DNA of 64,000 nt from assembly GCA_946494335.1 (NCBI GenBank), contig CAMMBV010000010.1:1-64000 (forward strand), in the 5' to 3' direction. This document shows, piece after piece, positions 51,907 to 59,277 of this stretch. This DNA comes from an uncultured Ruminococcus sp. (GTDB lineage: Bacteria > Bacillota > Clostridia > Lachnospirales > Lachnospiraceae). A model generated the notes under the pieces. It saw nothing but the letters and a program-made list of their open reading frames with translations, was not told the DNA's origin and made no database searches. How positions within the stretch are numbered: position 1 is the stretch's first letter; each line of letters opens with the position of its first letter. The position numbers and the translations under genes were made by a program.

Positions 51907-53433
51907 ATGAATAAAAAACCTAATGTAATATTTATTCTGGCTGATGATATGGGATATGGAGATGTATCGGCGCTGAATGAAAATGCGGGATTTCAGACAC
52001 CGAACTTTGACAGACTCTGCGAAGAGGGCGTTGCTTTTACGGATGCGCACGCTACCTCTGCAGTTTGCAGTCCATCCCGATATGGATTACTGACGGGAAG
52101 ATATAACTGGCGTTCCAGACTTAAGAAAGGAGTGCTGGGCGGTTGTGACAGGGCGCTCATTGCACCTGAGCGGCTGACGATCGGAAAGATGTTTCAGGAG
52201 ATGGGATATAAGACGGCTGCGATTGGTAAATGGCATGTCGGCATGGATTTTGCCAATGTAGGGGATGAAATTTTGGAACATGATATGGCGGATTATGGAA
52301 TTCGTGATCTTGATTATTCGGCGAAGATCGAAAATGGTCCAACAACAAGAGGATTTGATTATTTCTTTGGCCTGGCGGCTTCTCTGGATACAGCGCCTTA
52401 TCTGTTTATAGAAAATGATCATTTTACCAGTCTTCCGGATCATTATTCAGAGGAGGTTGGAGTCAGCTTCTGGGTTGGAAAGGATAAAGATAAGTTTGAT
52501 CCAAGACATAGCAAAATATTCTGGAGAGAGGGTCCTGTCGGCGCGGATTTTGATCATGAGCAGGTAATGCCTGTACTTACCAAAAAGGTCATTGACAAAA
52601 TAGAAGAATATAAAGAAGATCCGTTTTTTATATATTTCCCAATGACGGCGGTACATACTCCTATATTGCCTACAAAAGAATTCCGGGGAAAATCCGGTAC
52701 GAACCTGTACGGCGATTTTGTGCTTATGTGTGACGATGTGGTAAAACAGGTTACCGATAAATTAAAGGAGTTGGGCCTTTATGATAATACGATAGTCGTA
52801 TTTGCTTCAGACAACGGTTGTTCCAGCTGCGCTGATTATGAGGAGCTTGCGCTGTTTGGACACAATCCCAGTTATGTATTTCGCGGAAATAAACATGATA
52901 TTTATGAAGGAGGACATAGGATTCCATTTATTATAAGGTGGCCCGAAGTAATACCGGCAGGAGGAAGATGCAACAGTCTCGTTTGCCTTTCAGATTTTTT
53001 TGCTACGATGGCTGAAATACTGGGATATGATCTTCCGGACAATGCTGCCGAGGACAGCTTTTCCATGCTGTCTCTGCTGCTTAATGCTGATGCCCCGGCT
53101 GTGAGGACGGAACTGATTCATCAGAGTATGGATGGATCCTTGTCAATCAGAAAAGGTAAGTATAAACTGGAAATGTGTCCAGGAAGCGGCGGTGAAACAT
53201 ACCCGTATACCGGCTGTGAGACGTCTGACCTTCCAGAATATCAGCTCTATGATCTGGACAGGGATATCAGTGAAAAGAATAATATTATTGAAAATGAAAA
53301 GGAAATTGCAGAAAGTTTGAAATGTGACCTTACTAAAATTATTCATGATGGACGTAGTACCAAGGGGCAGGCGCAAAAAAATGAAGGAGAAGAATTCTGG
53401 GCAGCGATTGAATGGACAAAGGATTATATTTGA
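51907..53433 (+). CDS. Cys-type sulfatase (arylsulfatase family)
   Basis: A 508-residue sulfatase. Metal ligands in ADDMGYGD (near 10-13), active-site C-S-P-S-R-Y-G-L-L-T-G-R at Cys 54, which must be turned into formylglycine by a separate maturase not seen here, GKWHVG (near 98) and FASDNG (near 298). No signal peptide is visible, so it probably acts in the cytosol on imported sulfate esters. The start at 51907 follows GGAGG; it is 28 nt after the URO-D gene and ends the operon. Confidence 0.92.
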   Translation: MNKKPNVIFILADDMGYGDVSALNENAGFQTPNFDRLCEEGVAFTDAHATSAVCSPSRYGLLTGRYNWRSRLKKGVLGGCDRALIAPERLTIGKMFQEMGYKTAAIGKWHVGMDFANVGDEILEHDMADYGIRDLDYSAKIENGPTTRGFDYFFGLAASLDTAPYLFIENDHFTSLPDHYSEEVGVSFWVGKDKDKFDPRHSKIFWREGPVGADFDHEQVMPVLTKKVIDKIEEYKEDPFFIYFPMTAVHTPILPTKEFRGKSGTNLYGDFVLMCDDVVKQVTDKLKELGLYDNTIVVFASDNGCSSCADYEELALFGHNPSYVFRGNKHDIYEGGHRIPFIIRWPEVIPAGGRCNSLVCLSDFFATMAEILGYDLPDNAAEDSFSMLSLLLNADAPAVRTELIHQSMDGSLSIRKGKYKLEMCPGSGGETYPYTGCETSDLPEYQLYDLDRDISEKNNIIENEKEIAESLKCDLTKIIHDGRSTKGQAQKNEGEEFWAAIEWTKDYI

Positions 53434-53480
53434 TGTTGTTATGCAAAGTATATAAAAAATAAAAAAAGATAAATACAGTA

Positions 53481-53509
53481 TTGAAATATTCGTAAGTATA
53501 ATATATAAT
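53481..53509 (+). promoter_or_regulatory. Promoter-like sequence without an obvious gene
   Basis: TTGAAA (53481-53486), a 17-bp spacer and TATAAT (53504-53509). It points toward the 3' end of the minus-strand HTH gene, with no open frame in the first 140 bases. Confidence 0.5.
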
Positions 53510-53539
53510 TACAAATGTGAATAATAAGATTGCAAAAAG

Positions 53540-53643
53540 CCGGGTGTAAGAGCGATTAATGCCGCAGGGTTTCGCCAGTAATTTTATTGAGTATCCGCTT
53601 TATATGTGCTATGATTGTCACTAGATAGAAACAATACGCCCGG
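53540..53643 (+). ncRNA. Candidate structured transcript or decayed element
   Basis: CCGGGTGT (53540-53547) pairs with ACGCCCGG (53636-53643), closing about 100 nt downstream of the promoter at 53481. It includes one copy of the AGATAGAAACAAT box (53623-53635). It may be a small RNA or the remains of a third HTH module. Confidence 0.3.
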
Positions 53644-53650
53644 TATAATT

Positions 53651-53881
53651 CTAATCTTTGAAAAATTCGGAATATTCAACATCAAGAATTATTTTCAGAG
53701 CTTTCAGATCACTGGCTTTTATATTTCTGCGGCCAGATTCTATATTGGCATAGGTACTTCGGGAAATGGTACTGCCCAACAGCTGCATTTTTTCAACAAC
53801 CTGCATCTGAGTCATATTTCTGGCCATGCGGATTGTCTGCATATTGCGTCCTAAAGGTATATCTTGTAGAATCCACTGCAT
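53651..53881 (-). CDS. XRE-type HTH protein, copy A
   Basis: A 76-residue protein that is essentially one HTH_3 domain: IRMARNMTQMQVVEKMQLLGSTISRSTYANIESGRRNIKASDLKALK. The start at 53881 is fixed by GGAGAC eight nt upstream. It is almost identical to copy B at 54526; the first 62 residues match exactly. An AGTATATT-C-AGTATATT box lies about 40 bp upstream and may be its own operator. Confidence 0.87.
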   Translation of the reverse strand: MQWILQDIPLGRNMQTIRMARNMTQMQVVEKMQLLGSTISRSTYANIESGRRNIKASDLKALKIILDVEYSEFFKD

Positions 53882-53920
53882 GATTGTCTGTCTCCATTGT
53901 TGTGACTTATTAGAAACCTT

Positions 53921-53975
53921 AGTATATTCAGTATATTTTTTTATGACGAAAAATATGTCACCAGATAGAAACAAT
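53921..53975 (-). promoter_or_regulatory. Operator-like boxes of HTH copy A
   Basis: AGTATATT-C-AGTATATT (53921-53937) and the box AGATAGAAACAAT (53963-53975). Both have counterparts at the same distance in front of copy B. Confidence 0.5.
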
Positions 53976-54097
53976 CGTTTAAGAAGGATATATTGCTTAA
54001 ATATGATCAGCCGGCAAAAGAATGAATGGGCATATATGTTTATATCACAGGTTACTGATTGGCTTTTATTTCGGGCTGGAAGGGAGCGAATGGTTTT

Positions 54098-54460
54098 ATG
54101 TGTGAGGATAAACGGGAAATCAAAAAAGAAATGACAGAAGAGATCATATCAATGCTGAAAAATGGAAGCTGCCGTATGGAAATTTTAGAGTTGATGAAAC
54201 TGGGGGCAGACAGTATTAAAAATTCAACGTATCGGACTTTGCTGGACGGCGATATAGAGTACAGACAGCTCAGGTCTGAGATAAATAAGGCAAAGGAACA
54301 GATTAGTGAGATGGACCTTCAGCCTGATCAGAAAGAAGCTCTGGAAAATATGACAGATAAAATGCTGGAAGAAGAATATCACGTTATCACGAATGCATAT
54401 ATGGCAGGTATACTTGACGGATATAAGATCCTGAAGTCTTTTGACCTTACATATGAATAG
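54098..54460 (+). CDS. Hypothetical helical protein between two HTH copies
   Basis: A protein of about 120 residues, not recognised. It is predicted fully helical and charged (KEMTEEIISMLKNGSCRMEILELMKLGADSI, EQISEMDLQPDQKEALENM) with a hydrophobic tail near ITNAYMAGILDGYKIL. The ATG at 54098 has GGAG about 12 nt upstream; an ATG 36 nt later is possible. It lies between two near-identical HTH genes on the other strand. Confidence 0.6.
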   Translation: MCEDKREIKKEMTEEIISMLKNGSCRMEILELMKLGADSIKNSTYRTLLDGDIEYRQLRSEINKAKEQISEMDLQPDQKEALENMTDKMLEEEYHVITNAYMAGILDGYKILKSFDLTYE

Positions 54461-54525
54461 AAATCCAACGAAACACAGCACAGGGGAAATCATATCTGTG
54501 CTGTGATAATATAATCTGACGTTTT

Positions 54526-54756
54526 TCAATCTTTAAAGAACTCAGAGTAATCTATATCAAAAACTATTTTCAAAGCCTTCAGATCACTGGCTTTTATATT
54601 TCTGCGGCCAGATTCTATATTGGCATAGGTACTTCGGGAAATGGTACTGCCCAACAGCTGCATTTTTTCAACAACCTGCATCTGAGTCATATTTCTGGCC
54701 ATGCGGATTGTCTGCATATTGCGTCCTAAAGGTATATCTTGTAAAATCCACTGCAT
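54526..54756 (-). CDS. XRE-type HTH protein, copy B
   Basis: A 76-residue HTH_3 protein, near-identical to copy A; only the last part differs (KIVFDIDYSEFFKD against KIILDVEYSEFFKD). About 200 bp of DNA around the start are almost unchanged, so the duplication is recent or kept alike by gene conversion. The start at 54756 has GGAGAC eight nt upstream. A perfect AATATACT-T-AGTATATT palindrome lies 37 bp upstream. Confidence 0.87.
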   Translation of the reverse strand: MQWILQDIPLGRNMQTIRMARNMTQMQVVEKMQLLGSTISRSTYANIESGRRNIKASDLKALKIVFDIDYSEFFKD

Positions 54757-55120
54757 GATTGTCTGTCTCCGATTGTGACTGTATAGAAACTTAATATACT
54801 TAGTATATTTTTTTATTCTGGAAAATTTGCCACCATTTAGAAACAATCGTATTTTATGAATAAAGGCGTATATAAATGTATCCTGCCAATAAATGCATCC
54901 TTGTCAGAACGGGACAGGTATGTTATGATAATAACACTCTAAGAACCGGGAGTCCCGGTATCAAATGGCCGTTCGGCCGAAAAAATTCCACACAAACAAC
55001 TGCATAAAGCCGGATGCGTACGGATTTTTAAAAGAATGCAAGGTTTAAGATTGCATTTTTCATGACGTTTTTGTATAATAAAGCAAACGAAAAGTATGCA
55101 TCCGACAGAAAGGAGGATGC
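54757..55120. promoter_or_regulatory. Region between HTH copy B and the Rpn gene
   Basis: 364 bp without a gene. It holds the copy-B palindrome AATATACT-T-AGTATATT (54793-54809), a third AGAAACAAT box (about 54838-54846), two small GC hairpins (CCGGG-AGT-CCCGG at 54946-54958 and GGCC-GTTC-GGCC at 54967-54978), and the Rpn promoter TTGCAT-17-TATAAT (55051-55079). Confidence 0.6.
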
Positions 55121-55122
55121 AT
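55096..55122 (+). promoter_or_regulatory. Hairpin that buries the Rpn start codon
   Basis: ATGCATCC (55096-55103) pairs perfectly with GGATGCAT (55115-55122). The right arm covers the last two G of the AGGAGG ribosome site (55111-55116) and the first two bases of the ATG at 55121, so translation should be low unless the stem opens. Confidence 0.6.
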
Positions 55123-56077
55123 GCAGAAAAAAGATGTACTGACAGCAGCATACTTAACAGATAACAGCAGATTTGCGGATCTGGTCAACGTCCTGTGTTT
55201 TGAGGGAAGGTCCATGGTCCGTCCGGAGGACATCCATATGGAAGACAGCGCGGAGCTTCAGATCCAAAGGACGGAAGAAGGGACAGAGACGAAAAAACGG
55301 TACCGGGACGTCATACGCCGGGTGGCCTGCGGCATACAGTTTGCCATGATCTGCGTGGAGGAGCAAAGCTATGTAGATTACGCTATGCCGGTGCGTGTTA
55401 TGAGCTACAACGCCAGCCGCTACGAACAGCAGCTGCGTACCAGAAAAGAGGAACATCGGAAAAAGCGTGACCTAAAAGGGGACGAATACCTGTCTGGGAT
55501 TGCAAAAGACGATCGGTTCTTTCCGGTGATTACCATCGTACTGTACTTTGGAAAACACTGGGACGGAGCGCGGGACTTAAAAGATTTGCTTAACATAGAG
55601 AGTCTGTCGTCCCGGCTGCAGGAGCTGGCGGGGGACTACCCCATCTATGTGGTTGAAGTGGGAAACTGCCCCTACGCGGAACAGTTCCGGACGGACTTGA
55701 GACAGGTGTTCGGCTTCTGCCAATATGCGGACGACAAGGAAAAGCTGAAGGCTTTTGTGAAAAAGGAATGGGAAGGACTGTCAAACTTGTCGGAGGACGC
55801 CTACGACCTGATCAGTGCAATAACCAGCACAAAGGAGTTGGAAAAAATCAAAGAGGAAAAGCAAAAAGGAAAGGAGAAGAAAGATATGTGTAAAGCGATC
55901 GACGATATGCTGGCGGATGCTAGGAATGAAGGAAGAGAAGAGACGAAAAATGAGATGATTCATAGGATTGTGAAGGATTATCTGGAAGAGGGAATTTCAA
56001 AAGAGATTATCTGTCGAAAACTTGAGAAGCTGTTTTCTATAGGTCCGGAAACTGCGCAGAAATATTTTGCTGGATGA
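55121..56077 (+). CDS. Rpn family recombination-promoting nuclease/putative transposase
   Basis: A 318-residue protein of the Rpn (PD-(D/E)XK, transposase_31-like) family. The core RVACGIQFAMICVEEQSYVDYAMPVRVMSYNASRYEQQ (near 67-105) contains the E-x-Q nuclease motif; FFPVITIVLYFGKHWDG is the second family landmark. A long Lys/Glu-rich coiled C-terminus follows. Promoter at 55051 and AGGAGG before the ATG. Rpn genes multiply and spread in genomes of gut anaerobes. Confidence 0.9.
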   Translation: MQKKDVLTAAYLTDNSRFADLVNVLCFEGRSMVRPEDIHMEDSAELQIQRTEEGTETKKRYRDVIRRVACGIQFAMICVEEQSYVDYAMPVRVMSYNASRYEQQLRTRKEEHRKKRDLKGDEYLSGIAKDDRFFPVITIVLYFGKHWDGARDLKDLLNIESLSSRLQELAGDYPIYVVEVGNCPYAEQFRTDLRQVFGFCQYADDKEKLKAFVKKEWEGLSNLSEDAYDLISAITSTKELEKIKEEKQKGKEKKDMCKAIDDMLADARNEGREETKNEMIHRIVKDYLEEGISKEIICRKLEKLFSIGPETAQKYFAG

Positions 56078-56088
56078 AGAGTTCTTTT

Positions 56089-56116
56089 AATAAGCTCGCC
56101 TTTTGGCGGGCTTATT
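56089..56116 (+). terminator. Hairpin terminator after the Rpn gene
   Basis: AATAAGCTCGCC (56089-56100) pairs with GGCGGGCTTATT (56105-56116). Its core repeats the hairpin at 10255-10281. The T run is short. Confidence 0.7.
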
Positions 56117-56255
56117 CTATCGATAAAAGAATAAAGACAAGAAGGATGTGGGCAGTTTTGACTGTTGGAAATTTATGATCTCATAATTTTGAGACGTGAT
56201 ATAATAAGCTGGTCATTTTCTTTAAGAAATAATTAGAGATAAATAGCGGATACTA

Positions 56256-56284
56256 TTGACAATAATTATTTTATGTATTATATT
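56256..56284 (+). promoter_or_regulatory. Promoter of the first flavodoxin-fold gene
   Basis: TTGACA (56256-56261), a 17-bp spacer and TATATT (56279-56284). The surrounding 300 bp between the Rpn terminator and the gene hold nothing else I can support. Confidence 0.65.
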
Positions 56285-56381
56285 AATTAAAATAAAAACC
56301 ATGAAAAAGAACTGTTATTTTAAAAAAGGTAACTAGAAATGGATACCGTTTTTATGCAGTAAAAGAAAAGGGGTAATGGAT

Positions 56382-56933
56382 ATGCAGAAACGAATACTTG
56401 TTTTGAAAGGGAGCGCGCGAACAGGTGGAAACAGTGAACAGTTGGCGGATGCATTGATAAAAGGAGCAAAAGAAAAAGGACATGAGGTCAGTGAGTTTAA
56501 ACTGGCGGATATGAAAATTGGCGGTTGTCGGGGATGTAATGGCTGCTGGCAGTCAAAGGGCAATTGTATCATAGAAGACGATATGAAAAAGCTGGAACCA
56601 AATCTTGAAAATGCGGACGTTTTGGTCATCGCATCGCCATTGTACTGGTCTTCATTTCCGGCGCAGGTGAAAGCGGTAATGGATCGAATCTATGAATATG
56701 ATCCGATTAATGGAGGAAAAAATCTTCATATCAAAGAAAGCATTTTACTGTGCTGCGGAGAAACAGATCAGGAGGGAGATTTTGATATCATCAGGAAATT
56801 ATTTCAGATTTTTTCTGAGTTTAATAAAATTACAGTGCGAGAAATGGTTTGTGTATCAAAAGTCAATGAAAAAGGTGACATTAGAGGGAATGAAGCTCTG
56901 GAACGTGCAGAAATGCTTGGTAAGGCATTATAA
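56382..56933 (+). CDS. NADPH-dependent FMN reductase / iron-sulfur flavoprotein-like
   Basis: A 183-residue flavodoxin-fold protein. LVLKGSARTGGNSEQLADAL (residues about 5-24) is the FMN phosphate loop, GGCRGCNGCWQSKGNC (about 47-62) carries a four-cysteine cluster like that of iron-sulfur flavoproteins, and SPLYWSSFPAQVKAVMDR is the dimer/flavin segment. The start at 56382 is preferred over an ATG 6 nt earlier, which sits on the AGGGG ribosome site. Probably a redox partner; the substrate is unknown. Confidence 0.88.
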   Translation: MQKRILVLKGSARTGGNSEQLADALIKGAKEKGHEVSEFKLADMKIGGCRGCNGCWQSKGNCIIEDDMKKLEPNLENADVLVIASPLYWSSFPAQVKAVMDRIYEYDPINGGKNLHIKESILLCCGETDQEGDFDIIRKLFQIFSEFNKITVREMVCVSKVNEKGDIRGNEALERAEMLGKAL

Positions 56934-57108
56934 TCAATTATAAGTGTGTTTGATCATGAGGATGGAATAAACAGTCTTGGTAATATTGCTATCTTATACT
57001 CAGCATATCCTTTTGTTCATGAAAGTTGAGTTTTCCTGAAAAAATATAAAATAATTCCACCTCCTGCTCATATTTGATGGGCTGCCGTTTCCGAGGCGGA
57101 TCATCAGC

Positions 57109-57151
57109 AAAAGTCTGCGGTGCTGTTTGACAGCTTCCGTAGACTTTTTTG
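57109..57151 (+). terminator. Terminator between the two flavodoxin-fold genes
   Basis: AAGTCTGCGG-TGCTG at 57111 pairs with CAGC-TTCCG-TAGACTT ending at 57147, followed by a run of T. Confidence 0.75.
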
Positions 57152-57188
57152 CAAAAAGTAAAATATATAAATTTAAGGAGGAAAAAAG

Positions 57189-57746
57189 ATGAGTGAAAAT
57201 ATTCTTGTGTTAACAGGAAATCCCAGAAGGGAGGAAGATAATAATACACTGGCAGATGCATTTATTAAAGGAGCCATAAAAAACAAAAATAAGGTAATAA
57301 AAGTGAACCTTGCAGAAAAGAAGATCAATGGATACAATGCGGACAACGGCTGCCGGATCAGCACAAGGAGCGGTAATGCTTATGATGATCTGGCAGAGCT
57401 GGAACTGCTGTTGGAAGACACGGACGTACTTGTGATTGTGATGCCGATTTACTGGCCTGTAATTTCAGCACAGGCGAAAGTAACGTTAGGGCATCTTTGT
57501 CAGTGTGGCTCTGATGACGGAGAAAAACATTTACACATAAAAGAAGCAATTCTTCTGACTTGTGGTGAAACGGATGATGCAGAAGATTTTATGATGACAA
57601 AAACATTTTTAAATATGCTATCGGATTTTAACGGAATGAAGGTGCGTGATATGATTGCAGTTTCTGGTGTTAACTTAAATGGAGATATCAATGGAAATGA
57701 TGTATTAGTTCAGGCAGAAAAGCTGGGACTTTCTGTTGGAGCATAA
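57189..57746 (+). CDS. Flavodoxin-fold paralogue lacking the cysteine cluster
   Basis: A 185-residue paralogue of the protein at 56382, with the same length and landmarks: LVLTGNPRREEDNNTLADAFIKGA, DVLVIVMPIYWPVISAQAKVTLGHL, HLHIKEAILLTCGETDD. The cysteine cluster is largely lost: where the first protein has G-C-R-G-C-N-G-C-W this one has G-Y-N-A-D-N-G-C-R. An FMN role may remain, but the iron-sulfur or metal role does not. AAGGAGG before the ATG. Confidence 0.83.
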   Translation: MSENILVLTGNPRREEDNNTLADAFIKGAIKNKNKVIKVNLAEKKINGYNADNGCRISTRSGNAYDDLAELELLLEDTDVLVIVMPIYWPVISAQAKVTLGHLCQCGSDDGEKHLHIKEAILLTCGETDDAEDFMMTKTFLNMLSDFNGMKVRDMIAVSGVNLNGDINGNDVLVQAEKLGLSVGA

Positions 57747-57851
57747 GAAAATAGAATACCAAAACAGGATCCAGGTAAATTCTTAGTTACTTTAATTATA
57801 TTTTTGGTAAAAATACACAAAAAATATATAATAAAATAGTTATAATAAGTA

Positions 57852-57880
57852 TTGACGCAAATGGTGAAAGATGATATTAT
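57852..57880 (+). promoter_or_regulatory. Promoter of the B12-mutase operon
   Basis: TTGACG (57852-57857), a 17-bp spacer and TATTAT (57875-57880), about 78 bp before the aminotransferase start. Confidence 0.7.
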
Positions 57881-57957
57881 CTTTACAACAAAACATAATA
57901 TAACACATATAATAATACTTAAATAATTTATGTGGTCGGATTGGGAAGGAGAAGACA

Positions 57958-59274
57958 ATGAGTAGAAACGAAGAAATTTTTAAAGAGGCAGAACAGTATC
58001 TTGTCAGCGGAGCATCCGCAGGTCAGAGATATAATGGAGTGCTTGGAATGCCGCTTTACATGGATCATGCAGATGGCGCATATCTGTATGATGTGGATGG
58101 AAATCGATACATAGATTTTCACGGTGGTTCCGGTGCCGCTTTGTTCGGACATAATCATCCGAAGATCAAAGAGGCGGTTGAGAAATCTATTGAGAGAGGA
58201 TTTTTCATGAATTATGACACAGAGGATACGGTTGAACTGGCAAAGCTGGTTCGTGAAGTGTTCCCAAGCTGTGAAAAAATCAGACTTGCAAACACAGGGT
58301 CAGAGGCCACACAGGGTGCTATCCGGCTGGCAAGAGGATATACAGGCAGAAATTTGGTGTTGAAATTTGAAGGCCATTTCCACGGTATGCATGAAAATAT
58401 CTGGTTTAATCATAATGATGTTAGAGCTGAGCTTGGAGATGGTATTGTGGAGACAGTACCGGATTCTCAGGGTTTCCAGTTGAATGCCAAAGACAGTGTT
58501 GTTGTTGTAAAGTTCAATGATTTGGATGCTCTGGAGGCGGCAGTTAAAAAATACAAAGGCCAGATTGCATGTCTTATCATGGAGCCCATCAGTTTTAACT
58601 GTGGATGTCTGGAGACGCGTCCAGGATTTCTGCAAAATGTTCGTGATATCTGCACCAGAGAAAATATTCTTCTTATCTTTGATGAAGTAATCTGCGGACT
58701 GAGAATGAGACCAGGTTCTGCACAGAAACGCTTTAATGTACTTCCTGATCTGACCACAACAGCCAAAGCGATTGGCGGTGGTATTCCTATCGCTCTGGTA
58801 GGAGGCAAAGCCGAGATTATGGATCATTTCAGTCCTAAGGGATCGGTAGTGATGTCAGGTACATATACTGGTGCACTGATGTCTGTTATGGCATCTGTGG
58901 CATGTTTCAAAATTGCGTTGGAGCCGGGATTTTATGATCATATTGAAGCACTGGGTGATAAATTGTTCAATGGTATCAATGGGCTGTTTAAAAAGCACGG
59001 TTTGAAAGGACATGTACGCGGTGTCGGTGCCCGGTTTGCCATTTATTTTGGTATTGAAAATCCGGATGACGACTATGATTTCCGGAAAGTGGCAGCTGAA
59101 TTTGACCGTGCAGCGGATCGTAAATTTGTTACGGAAGCTGTTAAAAACGGGCTGTGGTTCCATGATACATCCACTAAGATCACGCCTGCACACCGTGCGC
59201 TGATGTCCGCACATTCGATGAAGGATATGGAAGATACGCTGGAGAGAATAGATCAGATATTCAGGACGTTGTAA
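57958..59274 (+). CDS. Class III aminotransferase (glutamate-1-semialdehyde aminomutase-like)
   Basis: A 438-residue PLP enzyme. ANTGSEATQGAIRLAR (near 116-131) is the phosphate-binding region, DEVICGLR (near 243) the PLP aspartate, and TTAKAIGGG holds the PLP lysine (near residue 270). The opening resembles glutamate-1-semialdehyde 2,1-aminomutase, yet the operon has no tetrapyrrole gene, so a different amino substrate is likely. GGGAAGGAGA precedes the ATG. It is 3 nt before the next gene and so tightly coupled. Confidence 0.9.
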   Translation: MSRNEEIFKEAEQYLVSGASAGQRYNGVLGMPLYMDHADGAYLYDVDGNRYIDFHGGSGAALFGHNHPKIKEAVEKSIERGFFMNYDTEDTVELAKLVREVFPSCEKIRLANTGSEATQGAIRLARGYTGRNLVLKFEGHFHGMHENIWFNHNDVRAELGDGIVETVPDSQGFQLNAKDSVVVVKFNDLDALEAAVKKYKGQIACLIMEPISFNCGCLETRPGFLQNVRDICTRENILLIFDEVICGLRMRPGSAQKRFNVLPDLTTTAKAIGGGIPIALVGGKAEIMDHFSPKGSVVMSGTYTGALMSVMASVACFKIALEPGFYDHIEALGDKLFNGINGLFKKHGLKGHVRGVGARFAIYFGIENPDDDYDFRKVAAEFDRAADRKFVTEAVKNGLWFHDTSTKITPAHRALMSAHSMKDMEDTLERIDQIFRTL

Positions 59275-59277
59275 ACT

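Noticed and set aside
53651-54756. Insertion sequence flanked by HTH copies
   Set aside because: No transposase lies between the copies, and the repeats are genes in direct orientation with no terminal inverted repeats or target duplications.
56989-57261. A 90-codon minus-strand frame between the flavodoxin-fold genes
   Set aside because: It runs through a clear terminator and into the start of the next gene, and has no recognisable domain.
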